From contig CALUPV010000004.1 in assembly GCA_944322745.1 (NCBI GenBank), positions 118,606-182,605 on the forward strand: a stretch of 64,000 nucleotides of DNA. Direction: 5' to 3'. This DNA is from Candidatus Gastranaerophilales bacterium. GTDB lineage: Bacteria > Cyanobacteriota > Vampirovibrionia > Gastranaerophilales > Gastranaerophilaceae. The position numbers and the translations under genes are program-made. Below are positions 50,682 to 59,218 of this stretch, piece by piece. Positions within the stretch are counted from its first letter, which is position 1. Each line of letters opens with the position of its first letter. The notes under the pieces are model-generated. The model saw only the letters and a program-made list of their open reading frames with translations. It was not told the DNA's origin and did no database searches.

Positions 50682-51473
50682 ATGAGTAAAAATGAAATAA
50701 AAGAAACTGAAGAAAAAGAACAAGTCGAAAAGTTTTTAAAAACCAAAGTTGGTCAGGAATGGTATGAAGGACTTGGTGTTATTGATTGTGTAAAATCAGA
50801 AGCTCCGGATTTTAAAATAAAAACAATAAATGATGACACTATCGCATTAGAAATAACTAAATTTATAGCAGAAAATAAAAATCTTAAATTTTCTCAGGCT
50901 TTAACCAGAATAGGTAATAAAATTTGCCGAGAAGCAGAAAAGGAATATAATCTTCGCATACATATACTTATTGATAAATATGATGAAAGGGAATTTAGCA
51001 TCCATTTGAAAGACCATTTGGATTATGCTTATAATCCAGGGTTTTCAGAATTGCCTGATGCGAAAATACTTAAACAAAAAATGCATGATGTTCTCAAAAA
51101 TAATATAGAAAAATTGAGACAAGGTTGGCTCGTGCAAGAGTGGATTCAAGTAGAAAATGAATATTTTAAAATTTCAATTGAGTCTTTTGCTTGTCCTTGG
51201 ACAGGGAAATATGATTGCCACGTCAATAATGCCGGCATGGTAAAGCAAAATCCTATTGATGAATTACAAATCTGTATTAATAAAAAGAATGATAAAATCC
51301 AATCTTATAGCAAGGATTGTACTAAATGTTATTTGTTAATAATTGTACCCAATGCATACAATGCTAATTATTGTTCTTTTGATAATTCACTATTCGAGCA
51401 TAAATTTAATTCTAAGTTTGAAAAGATATTTTTATGCGAGGAGAATGGTAAATACGCATATACTTTAAATTAA
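50682..51473 (+). CDS. Hypothetical protein, possible PD-(D/E)xK-type nuclease
   Basis: This 263-residue AT-rich cargo gene begins MSKNEIKETEEKEQVEKFLK. Residues about 40-60 read EAPDFKIKTINDDTIALEIT, an acidic residue, a spacer and E-x-T, which is a possible variant nuclease core. The C-terminal region has a C-x2-C pair (DCTKCYLLI). No family is recognised. I use the ATG at 50682; the frame also has an ATG at 50676. It is divergent from DUF4186 and convergent with the transposition operon, whose last gene ends 4 bp beyond. Defence cargo is a guess from location. Confidence 0.5.
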   Translation: MSKNEIKETEEKEQVEKFLKTKVGQEWYEGLGVIDCVKSEAPDFKIKTINDDTIALEITKFIAENKNLKFSQALTRIGNKICREAEKEYNLRIHILIDKYDEREFSIHLKDHLDYAYNPGFSELPDAKILKQKMHDVLKNNIEKLRQGWLVQEWIQVENEYFKISIESFACPWTGKYDCHVNNAGMVKQNPIDELQICINKKNDKIQSYSKDCTKCYLLIIVPNAYNANYCSFDNSLFEHKFNSKFEKIFLCEENGKYAYTLN

Positions 51474-51476
51474 ACT

Positions 51477-52721
51477 TTATATATGTATCAGCTCATAAAT
51501 CAAATTCAATTGGTCTTCAAAATTAGGGTTGAGTTCTTTCCATAAAAATACGGCGAGGTGGTGGTCGAGGTATTTTCGCATACTTGCCATAAACTTTTTG
51601 CGGTAAAGAATATTGTATAATCTGCGGGCTTCTTTGACTTCCTCGGGTTGTTGACGTCGTTGAGGAAGTTTTGTTTTTAGTGCTTTTTGAGTGATAAAAA
51701 CTTTGTCACCATAACAATAAATGTATATTGGAACATCGTTCAAAAAAATCCTCACTTGCGGGATTTGAGGATCAGAGTCAAAATGTTCAACCAGTTCCTG
51801 ATATTGCTTATCAAAGATTTTTGCCCGAATATATTGATAAAAAGTTTCTGTAGTCGTATTTCCCATATTTGCTATTTTTGCAGTCTGTGAAGCCGGAATT
51901 CCAAAGCAAAAACATTTATAAATAATCTCGATTTGTTCGGTTGTCGCAAGATTGTAAACCTTCGGCAGACGATTAAGATTCCTGCGAACTTTGGGTTCTT
52001 CGTTTTTATTATCCGGCATGAAATATTTAGGAAATATTCCCATCATCCCTTCTGTTTGGTACTTTTTTCTTTTTGAATGAAATGCAGAATATGAAACCTT
52101 TAGTTTTGGATTCTTTAGCGGAATTAATTCCAAAAAGCTCCGCAGCTCTCTGCAATTCATACCTTCTGTGAATTTAAAAAGTTTCAGATATCTGTAAATA
52201 AATTCTTTGCCTCTATCAGAAGCCACAACATACAAGCGTTCTTCCTCTTTATTGCGGCAAAGTTTTTTGACCTCTTTATCCATCGCCCGCCGTTCGGAAT
52301 CTTCTAAAAAATCATAAAGTTTAAGTGATGAACGTTTACTCAAATATTTGCCCTCTAAATCAGGTTCTTTGTTAGGTTTTACGACATAATTTCCTTTAAG
52401 ACAATTCCTTTTTACCGTTTCTTCCTGAATATTTAAAAGCCGAGCAACCTCTGCTATCGTAAGCCAAATATCTGAATCACTGCTTTGACTTGTGGGGAGA
52501 GGTTTATTCACACGTTTTTTAAAATTTGTGTATAGATATTTTGTATTTGATATCTTTTTAATTTGATTCAAATTTTCCAAATCATTAAGTGCTTTTTGAA
52601 TTGTCTTTTCATTTTCTTCAAGCATTGGCAGAATGTCAGGTAGAGTGAATTTATTAAGCCCTTTTGCTATTTTAAGAATTTTCATTTGTAAGTTCAATTT
52701 CTTCTGCGTCAGCATCGTCAT
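51477..52721 (-). CDS. Third transposition-operon protein with HTH domains
   Basis: This 414-residue protein starts inside the MuB-like gene (50-bp overlap) behind a very strong AAGGAGGTG, so it is co-translated with MuA and MuB. It has an N-terminal winged-helix-like region, then DIWLTIAEVARLLNIQEETV, which resembles the N-terminal DNA-binding segment of the adjacent transposase (DIWIDVETLAKLKNITRRAV). A second HTH-like stretch (CFCFGIPASQTAKIANMGN) follows. No catalytic motif is seen. It may be a target selector or end-binding cofactor, but it is not obviously TniQ or a known Mu protein. Role is inference. Confidence 0.6.
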   Translation of the reverse strand: MTMLTQKKLNLQMKILKIAKGLNKFTLPDILPMLEENEKTIQKALNDLENLNQIKKISNTKYLYTNFKKRVNKPLPTSQSSDSDIWLTIAEVARLLNIQEETVKRNCLKGNYVVKPNKEPDLEGKYLSKRSSLKLYDFLEDSERRAMDKEVKKLCRNKEEERLYVVASDRGKEFIYRYLKLFKFTEGMNCRELRSFLELIPLKNPKLKVSYSAFHSKRKKYQTEGMMGIFPKYFMPDNKNEEPKVRRNLNRLPKVYNLATTEQIEIIYKCFCFGIPASQTAKIANMGNTTTETFYQYIRAKIFDKQYQELVEHFDSDPQIPQVRIFLNDVPIYIYCYGDKVFITQKALKTKLPQRRQQPEEVKEARRLYNILYRKKFMASMRKYLDHHLAVFLWKELNPNFEDQLNLIYELIHI

Positions 52722-53403
52722 TTTTTAGCACCTCCTTCAATGTTATTTCGTCTATTTCTTTTATTCCGTTTGATTTTGCGACTTGTTCAGCTTTGCTGAT
52801 AGTTTTTACCAATTGCCTGAATCGATTTGTGCGAGTGTATAAAAATTTTTTGGCACAGTCAGTAAATGGGACTTCTGATAATTGATCGATTATTGAAGAT
52901 ATATCTTGTTTAGAAAATGGCTCAAATTTTATTATTTCTAATAATCTGTCATATAAATGTTTGTGCCTTTGGAGCCTTTTATTAGCCGTACCCATCCCGA
53001 CTAAAACAATAGGGACATTCGTTTTATCGTGAATGTCCCTTAATGTTTCAACTGCCCGAGAATCAATAGCCAAATAGTCCGTTTCATCGACAATAATGGT
53101 TCTTGGGGTTTTGATTAATTGTGCTACCACTTGATTGAAGATATCGGAAAATTTATTGTAAGGAATCTCGCCTAACTCTTCAACCATCTCCTCTAATAGC
53201 CATCTCGCAGACATAAGATTGGCGCTCCTGATTAATATGGCATCATTTTGTGCTGCCCACCAAGTGATTGCATAAGTTTTGCCGAGCCCCGGTTCGCCAT
53301 AAACAAGCCCCATCCCTGGGACTCCGTCTTCTCTTTCACGCAGTCTGTTCATCATCGAGATTAGTTGTTTTACATTCTTTGTTTTTACGAAAACTTTCTT
53401 CAT
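52672..53403 (-). CDS. MuB-like transposition ATPase
   Basis: This 243-residue AAA+ ATPase has Walker A at 36-43 (GEPGLGKT), Walker B in 'RTIIVDETDYLA', and a sensor region 'VPIVLVGMGTANKRLQRHKHLYDR'. MuB-type proteins coat target DNA, stimulate MuA and confer target immunity. The ATG at 53403 overlaps the MuA stop as TAATG, with AAAGGAG just upstream; the longer frame to 53463 has no support. The 3' end overlaps the third gene, so the three genes form a tightly coupled operon. Confidence 0.9.
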   Translation of the reverse strand: MKKVFVKTKNVKQLISMMNRLREREDGVPGMGLVYGEPGLGKTYAITWWAAQNDAILIRSANLMSARWLLEEMVEELGEIPYNKFSDIFNQVVAQLIKTPRTIIVDETDYLAIDSRAVETLRDIHDKTNVPIVLVGMGTANKRLQRHKHLYDRLLEIIKFEPFSKQDISSIIDQLSEVPFTDCAKKFLYTRTNRFRQLVKTISKAEQVAKSNGIKEIDEITLKEVLKNDDADAEEIELTNENS

Positions 53404-55475
53404 TACTGCTCCTTTCCGTATATTTCTTTGTATTCGTCTGATTTTATGTAATTGGTTAGCCACGTCCTATCTTCTTGGCAGATGCAGCCATTTTGCATAT
53501 GCCATTCGTAGCGTTCGTAGGCACTTTTGAATATTGGTCTTGCTACAATCGAGGTTTTAACTTTTGGTTCAAAATCTTGTTTTGGCTTCGGTTCAGGTTG
53601 AACCGTTATTTCTTTAATCGGTTCGGGTTGAGTTGATCGGATATTTTGCATAAGTTCTTTTTCAAGATAATCCATATCTTCTAAGTTGAAATGCTCACGA
53701 ACCGCCTTTATTGTTTTTCTGCGAAGTTTTTGTTGTTTTTCAATCTTTTGCTTATAGTCCTCAATATCTTTAATATCGCCCATTTGATAAGCAAGCGGAT
53801 GAGTTTCGGTTATGCGGTTTGCCTTACAGATAAACTCACCCTTCATCGAATAAACCTTGATATAAGAAAGGTCAAACAGACTGTACTTTATGACGGTTTC
53901 CTCTTTGATACCATAAAGTGCCTCGTCAAAATAATCCGCTTTCAAAAACCTGATTCCGTTCCTGCCGATTGATTTTATCTCTTGTGCCATCAGCAAATCG
54001 TCAAGCGAGTTTTCATCAATATTTTGCTTTTCAATTTCGTTTAAAACTTCTTGAATTGTTTTATCTTTTGCATTTGGACAAGGCTGAGAATGCTTAAATT
54101 CAAGCCATTTTTCTATCATTTTAAGAGCTTGTTCAATAGTTGGAGTAAAACTGTATTTTTCGTGGATATTTTTGTGTAGCTTTTCATTTCGCATTAAATA
54201 TGCCGGCTTATTTTCAATACTTGTCCCGATGTAGCTTGGAATCAACTTTTCAAAACTTTCCTGAAAATCCAAAAAGAAACGCTCGATGACTTTTGCTCGA
54301 GCGTTGTATGGAGTAGCATAGACAGGCTTTATTCCGAGTTTATTGTAGACTCCTGTAAACCCTAATTCCTCAAACTTTTTATCCCCATTGAAGAATTTGC
54401 TTTTAAATGCTCTGCCGTTATCTTGGTAAACATATTCAGGAATATGGTCCATTTTTAAAATCGCATTACGCAGAGCCGATGCGATATTTTGCGTACATTC
54501 TTCAAGCATAATGTCGTAGCCTACAAGACCGCCCGATTTCCAATCTAAAAAGCCGAGCAGAGTTGCTCGGCAGGGTTTACCTGTGAACGGGTTTATTACT
54601 TGAAAATTTAGCGTATGCCCGTCTGCGACAAGCACTTGCCCTGCTTTTAAAAGTGCTGCGTTTCTAACTATGAACGGACTTACTTTATCTTTAAGTGCTT
54701 TCTCTCCGTCTCTTGCGAGAGTCCATTTATCAAAATTATTATCTCTGAACCATTCTGCGTACCTTCTAAAAGTAATATCTTTGGGCAAAATTTCCTGCCC
54801 GCGTTCTTTTAAAATATGCTTAGTTAAAGAAATTGCTTTACCTATTGAAAATGCACTTGGGGAGAGCAAAATCTGTATAAATATTTTTATTTGTTCTTCA
54901 TTTAATGTTGTTCTGTATTCCTTTCGGGTTGAATATTTATATTGCCCGACAAGAGCTGTCCAATCTTTGTTGTAATCTAAAAGTGCCCGCCAGCGATAAA
55001 GTGAACCGATTGAAACTTTGCCCAAGATTTTAAAAATCTCTTCTTGGAACATCCCTGTATTATATAATTGCAAGAATTCCTTATCGGGTATGTTGCCACC
55101 TGTTTTCAACTTGTCCCTTTTATATTCTTTTCTAAAATTAAGCCACACATAAATCAGGTCGTACTTTGCGAGTGCAATTTTCCTTTGATTTTCGGATATC
55201 AGTTTTTCTTGTTTGATATTGAGGTTTGATAGTTCAATAACCTCGTTCTCACAAGTTTTATAATCATCATAATATTCCTGAAAATATTTGAGCTGAAGTT
55301 CTCCTTCAAGCGTTGATAATTTAATTTTGTATGTTTTACCGCCTCTGATATTTTCTACTTTGTATTCATATTTATTCTGATTAAGTGCAAGCCGAACTGC
55401 TCTGCGGGTAATGTTTTTCAATTTCGCTAATGTCTCAACATCAATCCAAATATCGTTATTATTAATGTCTGCCAT
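53403..55475 (-). CDS. MuA-like DDE transposase
   Basis: This 690-residue transposase opens with an N-terminal HTH (IWIDVETLAKLKNITRRAVR) that would bind the element ends. The catalytic core has Asp near 283 (VLVADGHTLNFQVINPF), Asp near 351 (VYQDNGRAFKSKFF) and Glu near 396 (YNARAKVIERFFLDFQ), giving the DDE triad. A Mu-transposase C-terminal barrel follows (near 500-560), then a Pro/Lys-rich tail that could contact MuB. It is full length for the family, with no frameshift, so the element may still be active. It lies 700 bp from the right end and is transcribed leftward. Confidence 0.93.
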   Translation of the reverse strand: MADINNNDIWIDVETLAKLKNITRRAVRLALNQNKYEYKVENIRGGKTYKIKLSTLEGELQLKYFQEYYDDYKTCENEVIELSNLNIKQEKLISENQRKIALAKYDLIYVWLNFRKEYKRDKLKTGGNIPDKEFLQLYNTGMFQEEIFKILGKVSIGSLYRWRALLDYNKDWTALVGQYKYSTRKEYRTTLNEEQIKIFIQILLSPSAFSIGKAISLTKHILKERGQEILPKDITFRRYAEWFRDNNFDKWTLARDGEKALKDKVSPFIVRNAALLKAGQVLVADGHTLNFQVINPFTGKPCRATLLGFLDWKSGGLVGYDIMLEECTQNIASALRNAILKMDHIPEYVYQDNGRAFKSKFFNGDKKFEELGFTGVYNKLGIKPVYATPYNARAKVIERFFLDFQESFEKLIPSYIGTSIENKPAYLMRNEKLHKNIHEKYSFTPTIEQALKMIEKWLEFKHSQPCPNAKDKTIQEVLNEIEKQNIDENSLDDLLMAQEIKSIGRNGIRFLKADYFDEALYGIKEETVIKYSLFDLSYIKVYSMKGEFICKANRITETHPLAYQMGDIKDIEDYKQKIEKQQKLRRKTIKAVREHFNLEDMDYLEKELMQNIRSTQPEPIKEITVQPEPKPKQDFEPKVKTSIVARPIFKSAYERYEWHMQNGCICQEDRTWLTNYIKSDEYKEIYGKEQ

Positions 55476-56175
55476 ACCGTATCCTTATTTATTATTACAG
55501 CTACTGTATGTAAGACTGGTTTCTCTCAAAATGGAAGTGTTTGAGGGGGAAATGTGTTGTTTTGTGTCCTATTATATCTGAATTTTAAGCAAAAAATTTT
55601 ATAAAACTGCTTTTGAACATCTTTTAAACGCAATTTAAACACAGTTTGAATTCATGATTTTGCAATAATCTGCTATTTTCTCTCAATTCTGCTTCCGTCT
55701 TATAGGGTAAAAATTAATCTGATATTTTTTACACTTAGTTTTAGAAAAGTCATCTTAAAGTTTTGAAATTTATTTCGATAAAATCTCTATAAAATAAAGT
55801 CAGGGAAACATTTCCCTCTTAAAAAATTAACTTCCGACTTAGGGGTAAATATCGTAGAATTATGCAAAATAATTAAAAATCTAAAAGGTACAATTTGTGG
55901 GGCTCTTCCGAGTTTAGTATAATTTTTCATTGACAAATTACATAAAATGTCCACTTTTTGTACTTAGCTGTAACTCAAATATAATAAGGGAACTCGGCGA
56001 TTTTATAAAATTTTACGGAAAGATACCGGACATTTTAGTCCTAATAACCGGACATTTCGGACTTTTCAAAACCTCGACTCTCAGACTTGGGGAAGCGGGT
56101 ACAACTCAAACACAAAGCCAATCATAGCGATTAAGAATAGCAAAAACCGATTTCAAAAGTGTCCGAAAAACTATA
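55476..56175. other. Right end of the Mu-like element, non-coding
   Basis: Seven hundred bases without a convincing gene. It must contain the MuA promoter, read leftward. Read on the minus strand from the border it begins TATAGTTTTTCGGACAC and then has AATGTCCGG twice plus a related AAGTCCGAA, plausible transposase-binding repeats. Near 55530 a TTTGAGGGGGAAAT block resembles TTTTGAGGGAAAT in the left end. Confidence 0.5.
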
Positions 56176-56180
56176 TACAG
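56176..56180. repeat. Target-site duplication, right copy (TACAG)
   Basis: Five bases matching 36351-36355, directly outside the right end of the Mu-like element. Confidence 0.85.
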
Positions 56181-57075
56181 CTACAGGAACACCTTTTTCT
56201 GCCATTCTCGTACCTACTGTATGTCTTAAATCGTGAAATCTTAAATTTTCTATATTAGCTTCTTTACACCATTTTTTCCACATTCGTTCAATATTTCGAT
56301 ATCTATCACCTGTATTAGGGTTAATAAATACATATCCGCTTCTTTTATCCTTTGGTGTTTCATTTAGAATGTCATATAGCTTATCATTAATAGGGAGAAT
56401 AATATGTTTATTTCCTTTATTCTTTAAGACTTCTATATATCTTAAATCCATATTTATTTGTTTCCAATCAAGTTCACAAATATTCTCCCTACGTAAACCA
56501 CAGTTTAAATCAGCTTTAACAAGCTTTCTAAAACTATCTGGAAGAACTTTTAGTAAGCGTTTTTCTTCTGGTTTAGTTAAGAACCTTACTGAATAATTTT
56601 TCTTCTTAAATTTAGTGTTTGAATTAATTAAATTTTCTTTTACTTTTTTATTTAATATCCCTATATTAAACATCTTACTTAGAATTTCTAAAAACCTATT
56701 TATTGTTACTTCTGACCTTCCATTTTCAAGTAAATATTTTTTTAATTATTCAATATGAATAGGCTTTAAATCATCTACATATTTTATGTGTTTCCATTGT
56801 TCTTGTACTATTTTTAATCTGTAAATATCCTTCTTATAACTAATTTTATTTAATGTTGCCCAGTTTATATAATCATTAATTATTTCTTTAAGACTATATT
56901 TCTTACCATCTCTGGGAATAACCCCATTTTGTTGTTGCATTAATTTAAACTTTAAAGCTGATTCAATCTGTTCTGCTTGTTGTTTATTAATTGCTCCTTT
57001 ACATAAATAATGGTGTCGTTCCCCTTTGATTTGGAATCTACAGTAGTATTTATTATTTCTCTTTGTTATTGTCAT
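56176..57075 (-). pseudogene. Tyrosine integrase, codons 1-300 (split gene, part 1)
   Basis: Starting at the ATG at 57075 this encodes an N-terminal arm-binding segment (TITKRNNKYYCRFQIKG), a SAM-like core-binding domain, and the catalytic domain with Arg in NCGLRRENI and HDLRH near the end. Codon 110 is TAA (56746-56748) in an otherwise continuous frame, a nonsense mutation. After codon 300 (...GVPVAV) the gene is interrupted by the Mu-like element; its last 32 codons lie at 36350-36255. The rebuilt protein is 331 residues with R, HxxR, H and Y all present. It belongs to the tRNA-Asn island. Confidence 0.93.
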
Positions 57076-57282
57076 ACTACATTCATACCATTTAACTAAT
57101 TTTCCTCAACCCATTTTTCAAATTGATTTATTTTGATAAAAACATCCCCTCCTAACCTCTTTTTATATATCTATCTTTGTGTTATAATTCTTTTGGTCTT
57201 TCTGACCCTTACATATATACTATTCCCAGTTAGATATATTTTTAACCTAATAGGTACAAAATATTAAGAAATTGTTACAATT

Positions 57283-57951
57283 ATGATTGATTATCCTCAA
57301 AGAATTAAACAGCTAAGAGTTAAATATAACCTAACACAAGAACAACTTGCTAAGAAATTAGGTGTAGGTAGAACTACTATTGCCTATATAGAACAAGGTT
57401 CTAGGGAAATAAATGATTCTGTAAAACTGAACTTGTTAAAAGAGTTCTACTATGATATTGAAAACGATGTTTATATTAAAGAATTAGAAAATATTGATAT
57501 AAAACCTAAAAACTTAATTAAACTACCTTTTTATAGAATTGGTGTTAGTGCAGGTAGTGGAACATATATAAATGATGATATATTAGAAGATTATATTATA
57601 TTTGATAAACGTGTTTTAAATGTTTTATTACCTAAAAATTCTAACCTTGAATATTTACAATGCTTCTCTGTTTCAGGAGATTCTATGACATCCCCAGAAG
57701 GAAAAGGAATTTTAAACGGAGATTTAATTTTTGTAGATATATCTAAAAAGCAAATATTTGATGGTATATATGTAATTGAAGCTAATAACGAATTAAGAAT
57801 TAAACGATTAATTAAAAATTTAGATGGTACATTATTTATTCAATCTGATAACCCTAAATATCCTAAAGAAGTTTTTAATCCTGAAACTTCTGATTTTACT
57901 TTATCTATTGTTGGTAGAGTAATTTTTAATATATCTAGGAGTATTTTTTAA
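57283..57951 (+). CDS. XRE-S24 phage-type repressor
   Basis: This 222-residue LexA/CI-like regulator has an N-terminal helix-turn-helix (LTQEQLAKKLGVGRTTIAYI) and a C-terminal S24 peptidase domain. The self-cleavage site is Ala-Gly at residues 90-91 (GVSAGSGTY), the catalytic Ser is Ser134 (VSGDSM) and the Lys is in LRIKRLIK. It would keep the prophage silent and be inactivated by RecA on DNA damage. It is divergent from the integrase across 207 bp, where CCTAATAGG forms a small palindrome that may be an operator. The next gene overlaps its stop as TAATG. Confidence 0.88.
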   Translation: MIDYPQRIKQLRVKYNLTQEQLAKKLGVGRTTIAYIEQGSREINDSVKLNLLKEFYYDIENDVYIKELENIDIKPKNLIKLPFYRIGVSAGSGTYINDDILEDYIIFDKRVLNVLLPKNSNLEYLQCFSVSGDSMTSPEGKGILNGDLIFVDISKKQIFDGIYVIEANNELRIKRLIKNLDGTLFIQSDNPKYPKEVFNPETSDFTLSIVGRVIFNISRSIF

Positions 57952-58490
57952 TGGATGAGGATAATTTATTAAGTAAAATCTCAAATAATGTATTAACAAA
58001 TTTAGAAAATTCTAAACAATGTAAAATCAATACTTTTATATTAACTTGTTTATTATCAAGTATATGGATTAAATTTGTTATATTAGATAGTAATTATGAT
58101 ATTATTAGTATAATTTTCCTAATTTTAATTACAATATTTATTTGCTTTTATATTAGTGGATTAATAATTTACTATACAAAATCTAAAGTTTACTTTATAT
58201 ATTTAATTCCTTTATCTTTTTTAATTTATAATTTACCAATCAGTTTACAACCTTACGATTTAAGTTATGTTAATTTATTTCATAAAGAAATAATTAGTAA
58301 ATATGAGTTAATATATAATAATTCAAATATTTTAGAAGAAGAATTTAATAATGGTGTTGATAATATAGAAATTAAAGCTCTTACTTCTTTTTCAAATAAA
58401 AATAATGCAATAATTTATTATACAGATAATATAGAAACAATAAAATGTAGTATAAATAAAAAAGGTTTTATTATTTATTGTTGGAATTAA
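57951..58490 (+). CDS. Hypothetical membrane protein coupled to the repressor
   Basis: This 179-residue protein overlaps the repressor stop by one base (TAATG), so translation is coupled. Three hydrophobic segments are visible (INTFILTCLLSSIWIKFVIL, ISIIFLILITIFICFYISGL, FIYLIPLSFLIYNLPISL), followed by a soluble tail of about 80 residues. Repressor-linked membrane proteins in prophages often give superinfection exclusion, but no sequence motif here proves that. No family is recognised. Confidence 0.65.
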   Translation: MDEDNLLSKISNNVLTNLENSKQCKINTFILTCLLSSIWIKFVILDSNYDIISIIFLILITIFICFYISGLIIYYTKSKVYFIYLIPLSFLIYNLPISLQPYDLSYVNLFHKEIISKYELIYNNSNILEEEFNNGVDNIEIKALTSFSNKNNAIIYYTDNIETIKCSINKKGFIIYCWN

Positions 58491-58828
58491 TTTTTATTAA
58501 AAATTACCTATCTCAAAACCTTTAATAACAAGCTCTTTAATTTTCTTATGTAGATTTCAATGCCCTGTATTCGATTTTACTATCAATATGATATAAATAT
58601 ACACCTAAGGTAAAAAGTCTTTAAGGAATTGATTAGTTCCCGTATGAAATTGAATGTTTTAACACACATCTACAAATTTAATTTTAGCTACCTACAAAAG
58701 TAAAAAAGTAACAATCAAAATTTATTTTCAATAAATTTAAAATAACACACATACTATAATTATATTTAATTAATATTAATAATATATAATTAATAATATA
58801 TAATTAATAATATATAATAAATAATATA
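58491..58828. other. AT-rich non-coding region with a 14-bp tandem repeat
   Basis: Apart from the repeat at 58775-58816 (attaataatatata, three exact copies plus decayed ones on each side) no gene or clear signal is seen. The decayed reading frame of 58829-59218 starts to lose its character here. Confidence 0.55.
58775..58816. repeat. 14-bp tandem repeat, three exact units
   Basis: attaataatatata at 58775, 58789 and 58803, all A/T, followed by imperfect copies to about 58875. Confidence 0.85.
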
Positions 58829-59218
58829 TTAATTATAATATAATATTAATAATATAATAAATAATATAAATTTATTACCTATATCTGTAACATCTTTTCC
58901 TTGCTTTATTAAGTTATTTGCTTGCTCTGCTAAATCTGATACTGTCCTTTCAGCAGCTAAAACTTTTCTGGTCATAGCATTAACTAAATTAATATCACCA
59001 TTAGCAAAAGCCTTTTTAAACGCTAATAAATTGTCTCCGCATATATTCTTTAGTTTAGAATATAATGTATCAGCATCTTCTGCTAAAGCTTGCCAAGTTG
59101 TTCCTGATAACTCTATATCTTTCGCTATTGTTTCATCAAGTATATTATCTACTTGATTTAAGTCTCCGTCTGCATTATTTATTCGTTCTGTGATAGGTCG
59201 GTTGTATCTGTTCTTCCT
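58829..59218 (-). pseudogene. Frame-shifted 3' remnant of the phage accessory protein
   Basis: On the minus strand a frame without a usable start encodes about 130 residues that look like real protein (NNADGDLNQVDNILDETIAK, then TTWQALAEDADTLYSKL and VLAAERTVSDLAEQANNLIK). It overlaps the end of the 59179-60249 frame in another register, so it is most simply its continuation after a frameshift. It ends in the AT repeat. No domain is recognised. Polyvalent-type phage proteins, with many domains joined by linkers, decay in this way. Confidence 0.5.

Larger units (their letters stand above)
36356..56175. mobile_element. Mu-like transposon, 19.8 kb, with defence-type cargo
   Basis: The element is bounded by TACAG duplications. 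The left end reads TGTAGATTATC and the right end, on the minus strand, TATAGTTTTTC. Transposition genes (MuA-like, MuB-like and a third gene) lie at the right end, transcribed leftward. No capsid, tail, portal or lysis genes are visible, so it is a transposon rather than a phage. The transposition genes, DUF4186 gene and small genes at 45.6-46.9 kb look richer in G+C than the cargo, which is very AT-rich. Confidence 0.88.

Noticed and set aside
55930..56127. A 65-codon plus-strand frame near the right end of the Mu-like element
   Set aside because: It overlaps the presumed transposase-binding repeats, lacks a ribosome-binding site, and its end is simple Thr/Gln/Ser sequence.
36356..56175. The Mu-like element as a complete Mu-type prophage
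   Set aside because: Apart from one HTH protein resembling a small terminase subunit there are no portal, head, tail, lysis or packaging genes; it is better called a transposon.
58775..58875. The A/T tandem repeat as a replication origin
   Set aside because: No replication initiator gene, DnaA-box cluster or iteron set accompanies it.
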